Assembly (NCBI GenBank): GCA_038200435.1
Contig: JBBPXY010000074.1
Location: 1-14,734, forward strand
Length of the DNA stretch: 14,734 nt
DNA from: JBBPXY01 sp038200435
Lineage (GTDB): Bacteria; Actinomycetota; Thermoleophilia; Solirubrobacterales; Solirubrobacteraceae
Direction of reading: 5' to 3'
The notes under the pieces are model-generated. The model was not told the DNA's origin, did no database searches, and saw only the letters and a list, made by a program, of their open reading frames with translations. This document shows positions 1-5,829 of the stretch, in pieces (within the stretch, counting starts at the first letter, position 1; each line of letters begins with the position of its first letter). A program made the position numbers and the translations under genes.

Positions 1-337
1 GGTTGGCCCCGGCGGCCACGTTCTTCAGGCCTTCACGCACGATCGCCTGAGCGAGCACCGTGGCGGTCGTCGTACCGTCGCCGGCCACGTCGTTGGTCGC
101 CGTGGCGACCTCGCGCACGAGCTGGGCGCCCTGATTCTGGAAGACGTCCTCGACCTCGATCTCACGAGCGATGGTCACACCGTCGTTCGTGATCGTCGGG
201 GCGCCGAACTTCTTGTCGAGGACCACGTAGCGGCCCTTGGGCCCGAGCGTGACCTTCACGGCGTTGGCGACGGCGTCGACGCCGGCCTCGAGGGCCTGGC
301 GCGCGTCCGCGTTGTACTTCAGTTCTTTATGAGCCAT
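1..337 (-). CDS. groEL: Chaperonin GroEL (Hsp60), N-terminal part only
   Basis: The reading frame opens with MAHKELKYNADAR and continues for 112 codons to the window edge, so about a fifth of the usual ~540-residue protein is present. GroEL subunits form the double-ring ATP-driven folding chamber in the cytoplasm, capped by GroES. Visible hallmarks are TLGPKGRYVVLDK (nucleotide-binding P-loop region), the ITNDGVTIA segment, and AGDGTTTATVLAQ, which carries the catalytic aspartate and the phosphate-binding threonines. The ATG at 337 is preceded by AGGAG (350-354, minus strand) with a 12-base spacer. The gene starts 28 bases after the groES stop, so the two are co-transcribed and should share the CIRCE-controlled promoter upstream of groES. 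The C-terminal part lies outside the window, so whether the tail is GGM-rich or His-rich cannot be told. Confidence 0.97.
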   Translation of the reverse strand, partial: MAHKELKYNADARQALEAGVDAVANAVKVTLGPKGRYVVLDKKFGAPTITNDGVTIAREIEVEDVFQNQGAQLVREVATATNDVAGDGTTTATVLAQAIVREGLKNVAAGAN

Positions 338-365
338 CTTTTCTCAGTTCTCCTAGAGGCTTTAG

Positions 366-659
366 CTACGAAGTGACTTTGGCGAGCACGTCGGACTCGC
401 GGAGGACCAGGAGGTCCTCGCCGTCGACCTTGATCTCGGTGCCGCCGTACTTGCTGTAGAGGACCTCGTCGCCTTCGGCGACGTCGAGGGGGATGCGCTT
501 ATCGCCATCATCGTCGTACTTGCCGTCGCCGACGGCGATGACCTTGCCCTTCTGGGGCTTCTCCTTGGCCGTCTCGGGGAGCACGATGCCGCTGGCAGTC
601 GTCTCTTCCTCCTCGATGGCCCGCACGATCAAACGATCGCCGAGGGGCTTCAGATTCAT
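366..659 (-). CDS. groES: Co-chaperonin GroES (Hsp10)
   Basis: This 97-residue protein has the normal length and layout of GroES, the heptameric lid that closes the GroEL chamber. It begins MNLKPLGDRLIVRAIEEEE, followed by the mobile-loop region TTASGIVLPETAKEKPQKG; the GIVLP part is the GroEL-binding hydrophobic tripeptide area. It then runs through the beta-barrel segments GKVIAVGDG, GDEVLYSKYGGTEIKVDGEDLLVLRE and DVLAKV. The ATG at 659 has a strong GGGAGG ribosome-binding site at 670-675, 10 bases upstream. It is the first gene of groES-groEL. The leader contains one CIRCE element, and a second lies just upstream of the promoter, so heat-shock control by an HrcA repressor is expected. HrcA itself is not in the window. 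I see nothing abnormal in the protein. Confidence 0.98.
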   Translation of the reverse strand: MNLKPLGDRLIVRAIEEEETTASGIVLPETAKEKPQKGKVIAVGDGKYDDDGDKRIPLDVAEGDEVLYSKYGGTEIKVDGEDLLVLRESDVLAKVTS

Positions 660-693
660 AGGTGTGGGACCTCCCGTGGTGGATCTGGCCGTA

Positions 694-720
694 TTGGCAC
701 TCGAACGTGCAGAGTGCCAG
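694..720. promoter_or_regulatory. CIRCE element 1 (HrcA operator) in the groES leader
   Basis: The sequence is TTGGCACTC, nine bases, then GAGTGCCAG. The consensus CIRCE is TTAGCACTC-N9-GAGTGCTAA, and here each arm differs at only one or two positions, with the exact nine-base spacer. It lies just downstream of the predicted groES transcription start, so HrcA bound here should block transcription. The same hairpin would also form in the 5' end of the mRNA. Confidence 0.93.
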
Positions 721-734
721 GCCGCTTCCGAGCC

Positions 735-763
735 ACTATAGGCGGCCGGGCTGCGCGAGGCAA
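735..763 (-). promoter_or_regulatory. groES promoter (-35 TTGCCT, -10 TATAGT)
   Basis: Read on the minus strand, TTGCCT (758-763) and TATAGT (735-740) are separated by exactly 17 bases, a good housekeeping-sigma promoter. Transcription would begin near 728, giving a leader of about 68 bases to the groES ATG. The promoter sits between two CIRCE elements, with CIRCE 2 ending 8 bases upstream of the -35 box and CIRCE 1 starting about 8 bases into the transcript. The transcription start is inferred from hexamer positions only. Confidence 0.75.
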
Positions 764-771
764 GAGAGATG

Positions 772-798
772 TTGGCACTCGCCCCCGGAGAGTGCCAA
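772..798. promoter_or_regulatory. CIRCE element 2 (HrcA operator) upstream of the groES promoter
   Basis: The sequence is TTGGCACTC, nine bases, then GAGTGCCAA, a perfect nine-base inverted repeat with the canonical CIRCE spacer. It lies directly upstream of the -35 box, in contrast to CIRCE 1, which is downstream of the start site. From here to the end of the neighbouring gene (799-864) I see no clear terminator hairpin with a T-run. Confidence 0.93.
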
Positions 799-864
799 AC
801 TTACCTCGATTTCCGCGACCTGCCCTGGGTTCAAGTCGCCGGCCGAGCCCGCCTAGGCCTACAG

Positions 865-2157
865 CTAGCGGACGAGCAGGCGCACGTGAACGCTTCCGCC
901 CGGCACCGAAACGACCACGGCGTAGCGTCCCCGGCGCAGCCCGTGAAGGTGCAAGCGCCTTGTGAGCGAGATCAGGTTGCGTCCTCGATGGCCCCCGAAG
1001 CGGGCGCGGCGAAGGGTGTGCCCAGCGCGCTGGAGGCGCACGGTGACCCTCGCGGCACGAGCAAGCACGAAGCGCGCGCGGATCCGCCGCAGATGCCGTG
1101 CCGACGCACGAACGCTCTTCGGGTCAAGGCGCAGCGTCCGCACGGCCGGTGCGATCGGGCCCGGGGATATCCGGCCTACCCGCGAGCCTCCGAGCTCGGT
1201 GAACCAGAGATTGCCGTCAGGTCCCGACGCGATCCCGGTCGGTGCGGAGCCGGGAGAGATCCCGGTCGAGAAACGGGTGATGCGGCCGTGCGGCGTGATC
1301 CGCCCGATGGAGTCCTGCCCGCGGATCGAGAACCAGAGGTTGCCGTCGGGGCCTGCCGTGATGCCGTCGGGATCCGGATTGGACCCGCCCACCGCGAACT
1401 CGGTCACCTTGCCCTTGGGGGTGATGCGTCCCACCTCGCCGGACCCCTCCTGCGTGAACCAGACGTTGCCATCGGCACCGGTGACGATGAACGCGGGCAT
1501 GCTCCGTGGCGTCACCCCGGCCGAGAACTCGGTCACCCGTCCCTGCGTCGTGATCCGCCCGATGCGGCTGCCCATGAACTCGCCGAACCAGAGTGCGCCG
1601 TCCGGTCCGCGAGTGATGAGGGCGGGCCCGGAGCCCTTCGTGATCCCGCTCGAGTACTCCGTGACCTTCCCAGCAGGCGTGATTCGGCCGATGCGGTCGT
1701 TCTGCGCCTCGGTGAACCAGAGGTTGCCGTCCGGCCCGGTCGTGATGCCCGATGGGAGCCCGGCGGGAGTGATTCCCGCGCTGAACTCGGTGATCTTCCC
1801 GGCCGGTGTGATGCGACCGACGCGACCCCCCGCCGCTTCGGTGAACCACAGGTTGCGGTCGGGCCCCCGGGTGATCCCGAAGCCGGGCGCCGATGCGGGG
1901 GAGAGCCCGGCCGAGAACTCGGAGACCACACCGTGGGTGGTGATCCGCCCGATCCGGTCGCCGTTGAACTCCACGAACCACAGCGCCCGGTCGGGGCCGG
2001 CCGTGATGCCGTAGGGGCCGCTGCCGGGGCTGACGCCGGCCGAGAACTCGGTGACCGTTCCCAGCCGCGACGCCGCCGGGGCCGGGGAGGCGGGGCCCCC
2101 GGTGAGGAGAAGCGCTCCGCCTACGGCCAGGAGCGCGCGGCGCCGGCCGGCCCGCAC
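865..2157 (-). CDS. Secreted seven-bladed beta-propeller protein (Vgb/streptogramin-lyase-like repeats)
   Basis: This is a 430-residue exported protein. Residues 1-30 form a signal peptide: basic MRAGRRR, a hydrophobic ALLAVGGALLLTG core, then an Ala-rich cleavage region. Residues 33-332 are seven repeats of about 43 residues built on GPDGNLWFTE...RIGRITP.GKVTEFS, the pattern of the virginiamycin B lyase (Vgb) and NHL propeller families. Residues ~360-430 are Arg-rich with beta-strand character, resembling small C-terminal beta-sandwich modules of actinobacterial exoproteins. The PH[AG]I context that I associate with the Vgb catalytic histidine appears in no blade: the matching positions read PYGI, GFGI, PSGI, PALI, AFIV, PDGI and PTGI. 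Antibiotic lyase activity is therefore unlikely, and a binding or scaffold role is my inference. The GTG start shares one base with the stop of the upstream ASCH gene (TAGTG), indicating translational coupling. It is the last gene of a five-gene row. Confidence 0.88.
   Translation of the reverse strand: MRAGRRRALLAVGGALLLTGGPASPAPAASRLGTVTEFSAGVSPGSGPYGITAGPDRALWFVEFNGDRIGRITTHGVVSEFSAGLSPASAPGFGITRGPDRNLWFTEAAGGRVGRITPAGKITEFSAGITPAGLPSGITTGPDGNLWFTEAQNDRIGRITPAGKVTEYSSGITKGSGPALITRGPDGALWFGEFMGSRIGRITTQGRVTEFSAGVTPRSMPAFIVTGADGNVWFTQEGSGEVGRITPKGKVTEFAVGGSNPDPDGITAGPDGNLWFSIRGQDSIGRITPHGRITRFSTGISPGSAPTGIASGPDGNLWFTELGGSRVGRISPGPIAPAVRTLRLDPKSVRASARHLRRIRARFVLARAARVTVRLQRAGHTLRRARFGGHRGRNLISLTRRLHLHGLRRGRYAVVVSVPGGSVHVRLLVR
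1162..2061 (-). repeat. Seven tandem propeller-blade repeats (~129 bp each) inside the secreted protein gene
   Basis: Codons 33-332 comprise seven in-frame units of 42-44 codons, each with G-P-D-x-x-L-W-F and I/V-G-R-I-T/S motifs. DNA similarity between units is visible on the plus strand as recurring 'gaactcggtgac' and 'gtgatgcc' type segments. The units are diverged and well ordered, as expected for a stable propeller rather than recent slippage. Blade 5 (GADGNVWFTQ) and blade 6 (LWFSIRG) depart most from the consensus. Confidence 0.85.
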
Positions 2158-2555
2158 TAGTTCCGCGCGCCGCCGAGACCGTGCATACGGTCCCGCAGCT
2201 CAGACGGGTTGTCGATGATCTGCGAGAAGCGCACGACGGTGACGACGTCGTCGAGGTCCACCTCGCGACCGTAGATCTGCTCGAGGAAGTGGACGAGCTC
2301 CTCCGTGCGGCGGAACTCGGGGTTGTCGTGCTCGATGTCGCGCGGCGAGAGGTCGCGGATCGCCTTTACCTCGACCTGGTCGATCACCGCTTCGAAGATC
2401 TTCTCCCGCGGGGAATGCTGGTAGCCGATCGTCACGAGCACGCACTCGTTCTTGTGGTACTTGTGCGACTTGTCGCCGAGCCGGATGGTCGCGCTCTTGC
2501 GCCCGCGGCGCAGCTGATCGGCGAAGACGGCCGAGTAGAAGTTGAGGACCCGCAC
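2157..2555 (-). CDS. ASCH/PUA-like domain protein, putative RNA- or nucleotide-binding
   Basis: From the GTG at 2555 this gives 132 residues beginning MRVLNFYSAVFADQLRRG. The GRKSATIRLGDKS motif at about residues 18-30 and the following VLVTIGY strand and EAVIDQVEVKAIRDLS segment fit the ASCH fold, a PUA-like beta-barrel associated with RNA or modified-nucleotide binding. The exact substrate is unknown. The open frame extends to a TTG at 2603, but that would add 16 non-conserved residues and overlap the Nudix gene by 38 bases. The GTG at 2555 lies 10 bases after the Nudix stop and places VLNFYS at the N-terminus, as I expect for this subfamily. A GGAGG is present but unusually close to the GTG. 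The stop overlaps the start of the propeller gene by one base. Pairing with a Nudix hydrolase hints at nucleotide handling, which is inference. Confidence 0.85.
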   Translation of the reverse strand: MRVLNFYSAVFADQLRRGRKSATIRLGDKSHKYHKNECVLVTIGYQHSPREKIFEAVIDQVEVKAIRDLSPRDIEHDNPEFRRTEELVHFLEQIYGREVDLDDVVTVVRFSQIIDNPSELRDRMHGLGGARN

Positions 2556-2565
2556 GCCTCCGAGC

Positions 2566-3009
2566 CTACCCGTCGGAGGCCAGGCGGCTCCGGGCTTGCT
2601 CAATCATCTCCCGCTCGCCCTTGTAGGACAGCTCGCGCTCGGCCCGTTCGAGCGAGATCCAGCGCGCCTCGTCGACTTCGTCGTCGTGATCCTCGACCGA
2701 ACCGGAGCGGTACTCGAAGAGGTAGAAGGAGACGACCTTGAGGATCCGCTTGCCGCCCCGCTGGTACCAGTAACGGACGTCATCGAGCTTGCCTTGAAGC
2801 TCGGCTTCGACACCGGCCTCCTCGCGCACCTCGCGCGCCGCCGCCTGCTCGGGCGTCTCGCCGGGATCGACGTGCCCCTTGGGAAGGGCCAGCACCGTTT
2901 GGCCGGATTGGCCGCGGCGCCGCGGGACGATCACGACGACGTCGTCGCCGCGCACCACCACGCCGCCGGCGGAGAACTCGGTCGGGCGCGGCCTCGAGCT
3001 AGAAGACAT
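2566..3009 (-). CDS. Nudix hydrolase (MutT-like)
   Basis: The 147-residue protein contains a complete Nudix box at residues 45-67: G45, E51, R59-E60-V61, E63-E64 and G66-V67, matching GX5EX7REUXEEXGU. This box binds the metal ion and hydrolyses a nucleoside diphosphate linked to another group. It begins with PTEFSAGGVVVRG, the usual first strand, and LPKGHVDPGE leads into the box. The later YWYQRGGKRILKVVSFYLFEY and EVDEARWISLERAERELSY segments resemble the Ap4A/MutT1-type branch, so a dinucleoside polyphosphate or damaged nucleotide is a plausible substrate, not established here. The ATG at 3009 overlaps the end of the Crp-family gene by 11 bases and has only a weak ribosome-binding site, so its translation is probably coupled. 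All catalytic residues are present. Confidence 0.95.
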   Translation of the reverse strand: MSSSSRPRPTEFSAGGVVVRGDDVVVIVPRRRGQSGQTVLALPKGHVDPGETPEQAAAREVREEAGVEAELQGKLDDVRYWYQRGGKRILKVVSFYLFEYRSGSVEDHDDEVDEARWISLERAERELSYKGEREMIEQARSRLASDG

Positions 3010-3694
3010 AGCGGCGCAGCGCCTCCGGGTCGGTGACGACGATCCTTCCCCGGCCCTGCTCGAGCACTCCTGCGCGCTCGAGCACGGCGAGGAACCGGCT
3101 GGCCGACTCCCGCGAGGAGCCGGCGAGCTGGGCCACGTCGGCCTGCGTCACGGTCACGAGCACGCCGGGCCCTTCGGCCCCCTCGGCCTGCGCTTCGACG
3201 ACGAGCTGGGCGAGCACAGTTGCCACGCGGCTCTGCACGGTCTGGAACGACTGGCGGATGAGGCGTTCGTTGGTCTCGCGCAGGCGCCGCCCGAGTGAGA
3301 TCACGAGCTTCAGCGAGATGTCGGAGTGATCGCGCAAGATCCGCCTCATGTCGGCCCCCAGGATCGCGATGGCCTCGAGATCGTCGATCGCCTCGACCGT
3401 GGCCGAGCGCCGCTCGTCGTCGAACATCGCGAGCTCGCCGAAGATGTCGCCGGGGCCGAAGTTGGCAAGCGTGATGGTGCGGCCGTCGGGGTGGGCGCGA
3501 ATCGCGCGCGCGTGACCTACGCGTACGACGTAACACGTACTGCTCCCGTCGCCTTCCCGGAACACCACCTCTCCGGCCGTGAAGGCGCGGGGCACCGTCG
3601 CTTCGGCGACCTGTTCGAGATCGGCCGAGGCGAGAGTCTCGAAGACGGGTACGTGGGTGAGCAGCGCGACCGTCTCTGCGGTGCTCGTGCTCAT
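2999..3694 (-). CDS. Crp/Fnr-family transcriptional regulator
   Basis: This 231-residue protein has the two-domain Crp layout. Residues ~12-125 form a cyclic-nucleotide-binding barrel, with FGPGDIFGELAMFDDERRSATVEA at ~79-102. Glu87, Arg96 and Ser97 correspond to the cAMP-contacting Glu-Arg-Ser of E. coli CRP, so cyclic nucleotide binding is credible. A long dimerisation helix (ISLGRRLRETNERLIRQSFQ) follows, then a winged helix with recognition region TQADVAQLAGSSRESASRFL at 183-202. There is no FNR-type cysteine cluster (a single Cys54), so an iron-sulfur oxygen sensor is unlikely. The gene starts 10 bases after the lipoprotein stop and overlaps the Nudix gene by 11 bases, so it sits inside a compact operon. 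I found no obvious TGTGA-N6-TCACA site upstream of the operon, so autoregulation is not supported. Confidence 0.94.
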   Translation of the reverse strand: MSTSTAETVALLTHVPVFETLASADLEQVAEATVPRAFTAGEVVFREGDGSSTCYVVRVGHARAIRAHPDGRTITLANFGPGDIFGELAMFDDERRSATVEAIDDLEAIAILGADMRRILRDHSDISLKLVISLGRRLRETNERLIRQSFQTVQSRVATVLAQLVVEAQAEGAEGPGVLVTVTQADVAQLAGSSRESASRFLAVLERAGVLEQGRGRIVVTDPEALRRYVF

Positions 3695-3704
3695 ACCTGC
3701 AGGC

Positions 3705-4001
3705 CTAGCGCCGAACGGCCTCGTAGTGGACGTGAGCGTCGTCGTCCTTCTGCGTGACGCGGAAGGCGGTCTGGCGGCCCTTTGAGTCGATCGCCAGGCA
3801 TCTGAAGGTGACGCCGGCCTTCTGCTTGACGTCGTTGGGGCACGCGACGATCAGCAGCTGGCGGCTCTGTTGGGCGATGGAGAACTCGATCCCCTTCTCC
3901 ACCGGAGCGGGGTCGAGCTTCTTCGTGCTTCCTCCGCAGCCGGCCAGAGCGGGGACGAGGATGAGAGCGACTGCTCCCGGCGAAACCCAGCGACCCCTCA
4001 T
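3705..4001 (-). CDS. DUF4333-type small lipoprotein
   Basis: The 98-residue protein starts MRGRWVSPGAVALILVPALAGC. The LAGC lipobox puts the lipidated cysteine at residue 22, so the mature part is anchored on the outer face of the membrane. The mature region has two cysteines, in VACPNDVKQKAGVTFRC (54 and 68), likely forming a disulfide, and ends with VTQKDDDAHVHYEAVRR. This matches the DUF4333 pattern of actinobacterial lipoproteins (paired Cys, G.TF.C, VTQ.D..G.V.Y), whose function is unknown. The frame stays open upstream to 4061. I chose the ATG at 4001 because a GGGGAGG site lies 8 bases before it and because it gives a proper short signal sequence. It is first in the row with crp, Nudix, ASCH and propeller genes. 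Confidence 0.85.
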   Translation of the reverse strand: MRGRWVSPGAVALILVPALAGCGGSTKKLDPAPVEKGIEFSIAQQSRQLLIVACPNDVKQKAGVTFRCLAIDSKGRQTAFRVTQKDDDAHVHYEAVRR

Positions 4002-4009
4002 CTCCAAAG

Positions 4010-4016
4010 CCTCCCC
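4010..4016 (-). promoter_or_regulatory. Ribosome-binding site deciding the lipoprotein start
   Basis: GGGGAGG on the minus strand lies 8 bases before the ATG at 4001. It is the strongest such site in this operon and rules against the longer open frame starting at 4061. Confidence 0.7.
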
Positions 4017-4100
4017 TCGCGTTCGCGCGTCCCCTGCGGCCACCGTGGCGGTGGCGCGCATCCCCCAATTTATCTGGCGCCGCCGTTCGGCGCGTAGGGC

Positions 4101-5282
4101 TTAGGTTGCGCCGAGTGCCGCTTCGCGCCGGCGGCGGCGCACCGCCCGGGTGCCGGCCACCGCCAGGCCTCCGGCCAGAGCGAAGGGGAGTGCGATCGCG
4201 AGAGCGATCAGCAGGACGCTGAGCGCGACCGAGAGGATCCTTCCCGCCGTGTGCAGTGCCCCGCCGGGAGTGAGGCCGCTCCGGTTGCCGACGACGGCCC
4301 CGTGGGCCTCCGGCACGATCGTCAAGGAGACGCTCGTGAGGTCGGCGCGCCGGCGCAGCGAGCGGATGTCGCGCTCGGCTCCGGCGATCTGCCCCTCCAC
4401 GAGTTGCAGCCGGGCGCGGACCGAGGCCGTCTGGTTGGGCGTGGACGCGCGGCCGAGGGCGCGGAGCAGCCCGCGGCGCTCGGCGTTCGCATCGGCCAGG
4501 CGCCGGTCGGCGGAGACGAACGCACTCGAGATGTCCTGGGTCGTGTCGGTCTGCGAGCGCACGTGACCGAGCTGGGCGAGCCGCCCCTCGGCCTCACTGA
4601 CACCGGCGCTCGGGATCTTGAGCTGGAAGCTGCCCCCGCCGGTGGCTCCGTCGCCTGAGGCGATCGAGGAGGAGAGGACGTAGCCGTGGAAGAGCCGCGT
4701 CGTGATGTCGAAGACTTGGCGGGAGGCGTCCTGGAGCTTGGCGGGGGGGACTCCGAGGGTGACGGATGAGGTGCGCTCGACCTGGCGAGTGGCGGTGGTG
4801 CCGACGGGGGCGGCCGGGCTGACCGCGGACCGGATCGAGAGGTTCTCGGCGCTGTCCGCGTCGCGGCCGCTCGGCTGGGCTCTCCGTGTCGGGCTAGGTG
4901 CTCCTGAGGAAGCGCCCGATGCGGCGGCCGGCGACTTGACGACCTGGGCGGAAGTGGTCGGGTGCTGCTCCCGCGTCAGCATTCCCGTCACGAGGACGAC
5001 CGCGGCCAGCAGGCATGCCGCGAGCGCGAGGGCCGGCCGCAGCCCGGGCCGCCATCCGCCCCGCGGGCGAGCCAGCCGTCGGGCAAAGTCTCGCGCCGCC
5101 CGGGCATCGAGCTTCGCACCGAACTCAGGGCGCGGCTGCGGCCGCTCGACCTGAAGCAGCAGCGCGAGCTCCGCCGTGTCGGCCCACTCGGGGTCGACGG
5201 CCTCGCCGCGCAGCGTGGCTTCGATCGCCTCGATCTCGCGGAGGATCTCCGGGCTCGTTGATGTGTCCTCACGACGCGACAT
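4101..5282 (-). CDS. DUF4349 membrane protein, probable anti-sigma or sensor partner of the ECF sigma factor
   Basis: The 393-residue protein has an acidic cytoplasmic N-terminus (1-80, with EILREIEAIEATLRGEAVDPEWAD and RPEFGAKLDARAARDF). A transmembrane helix follows at ~82-102, then a Ser/Pro/Ala-rich linker to ~165 and a DUF4349 region at ~165-325. That region opens with RQVERTSSVTLGVPPAKLQD and contains a heptad-like stretch at ~255-312 (RRLADANAERRGLLRALG, RLQLVEGQIAGAERDIRSL). A second membrane helix at ~350-378 precedes a basic tail. The first helix follows a positively charged stretch and the last one precedes RRRRRE, so both ends should be cytoplasmic. The ATG overlaps the sigma gene by 14 bases, which strongly suggests coupled expression. 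By position and topology the N-terminal segment could bind the sigma factor. That is inference: no zinc-anti-sigma HxxxCxxC motif is present. Confidence 0.87.
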   Translation of the reverse strand: MSRREDTSTSPEILREIEAIEATLRGEAVDPEWADTAELALLLQVERPQPRPEFGAKLDARAARDFARRLARPRGGWRPGLRPALALAACLLAAVVLVTGMLTREQHPTTSAQVVKSPAAASGASSGAPSPTRRAQPSGRDADSAENLSIRSAVSPAAPVGTTATRQVERTSSVTLGVPPAKLQDASRQVFDITTRLFHGYVLSSSIASGDGATGGGSFQLKIPSAGVSEAEGRLAQLGHVRSQTDTTQDISSAFVSADRRLADANAERRGLLRALGRASTPNQTASVRARLQLVEGQIAGAERDIRSLRRRADLTSVSLTIVPEAHGAVVGNRSGLTPGGALHTAGRILSVALSVLLIALAIALPFALAGGLAVAGTRAVRRRRREAALGAT

Positions 5283-5829
5283 AACAGGCCTCTCTGAGCT
5301 TCTCCATCGTTCGGTGCACCAAGGTGCCGGCGTTGGAAGGGCTGACGCCGAGCACTTCGGCGAGCTCGGCCTGCGACAGGCCGGCGTGGACCTTGAGGGC
5401 GACGATCTCGCGCTCGCGCGGCGTCAGGCCGGCGATCGCGGTGCGCACGGTGGTGCGGCGCAGGATGTGCTCCGGATCCTCCGCGGCCGCCGCGTCGAGA
5501 TCCTCCGGGTCGGCCGCGAGCGTGGCCTGGCGGCTGCGGCGGCGCAGCTCGTCGAGCGCGGCGTTACGGGCGATGCCGAAGAGCCAGCCCCGCGGACTCC
5601 CGCGGCGGGGGTTGAACGAGCGCTGTCGCCGGAAGGCCCGTTCGAAGGCGGTGGCGGTGACGTCCTCGGCGGCCGCTGGGTCACGCAGCAGCGTCGCAAC
5701 GTAGGCGTAGACGTCGTCGCGGCTCGAGCGATAGAGCGCTTCGAGCGTCGCTCCCGCGGGCTCGCTGCGGGGTAGCGCCATGGCCAGAGTCTCGGTCACA
5801 TAGGTACTACGCGCCAGCCGGCGATCCAT
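5269..5829 (-). CDS. ECF RNA polymerase sigma factor (sigma-70 family, RpoE-like)
   Basis: A protein of about 186 residues with the two ECF domains. Region 2 spans ~29-100 (LEALYRSSRDDVYAYVATLLRD, AAEDVTATAFERAF, then GWLFGIARNAALDELRRRSR). Region 4 spans ~134-181 (LTPREREIVALKVHAGLSQ, then ELAEVLGVSPSNAGTLVHRTMEKLRE), which includes the -35-recognising helix-turn-helix. The DPAAAEDVTATAF segment is the usual DAEDLVQETF-like core. It would direct RNA polymerase to a stress or envelope regulon. The start is undecided: GTG 5832 and ATG 5829 overlap the GDPD gene by 23-26 bases, while ATG 5781 lies 25 bases after its stop and would give 170 residues. None has a strong ribosome-binding site. The stop overlaps the DUF4349 gene by 14 bases, the arrangement typical of a sigma/anti-sigma pair. 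Confidence 0.94.
   Translation of the reverse strand: MDRRLARSTYVTETLAMALPRSEPAGATLEALYRSSRDDVYAYVATLLRDPAAAEDVTATAFERAFRRQRSFNPRRGSPRGWLFGIARNAALDELRRRSRQATLAADPEDLDAAAAEDPEHILRRTTVRTAIAGLTPREREIVALKVHAGLSQAELAEVLGVSPSNAGTLVHRTMEKLREACYVAS

Noticed and set aside
769..2160. Long open frame on the plus strand (463 codons) opposite the propeller gene
   Set aside because: It is antisense to a clear repeat protein, has Arg/Gly/Pro-rich low-information content, and its openness follows from GC-rich codon use.
2556..2603. TTG start at 2603 for the ASCH gene
   Set aside because: It adds 16 non-conserved residues and overlaps the Nudix gene; GTG 2555 fits the family N-terminus better, although the start is not proven.
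4077..4093. Hairpin GCGCCG-loop-CGGCGC after the DUF4349 gene as a terminator
   Set aside because: The stem is only 6 bp and no T-run follows on the minus strand; in GC-rich DNA such stems are common by chance.
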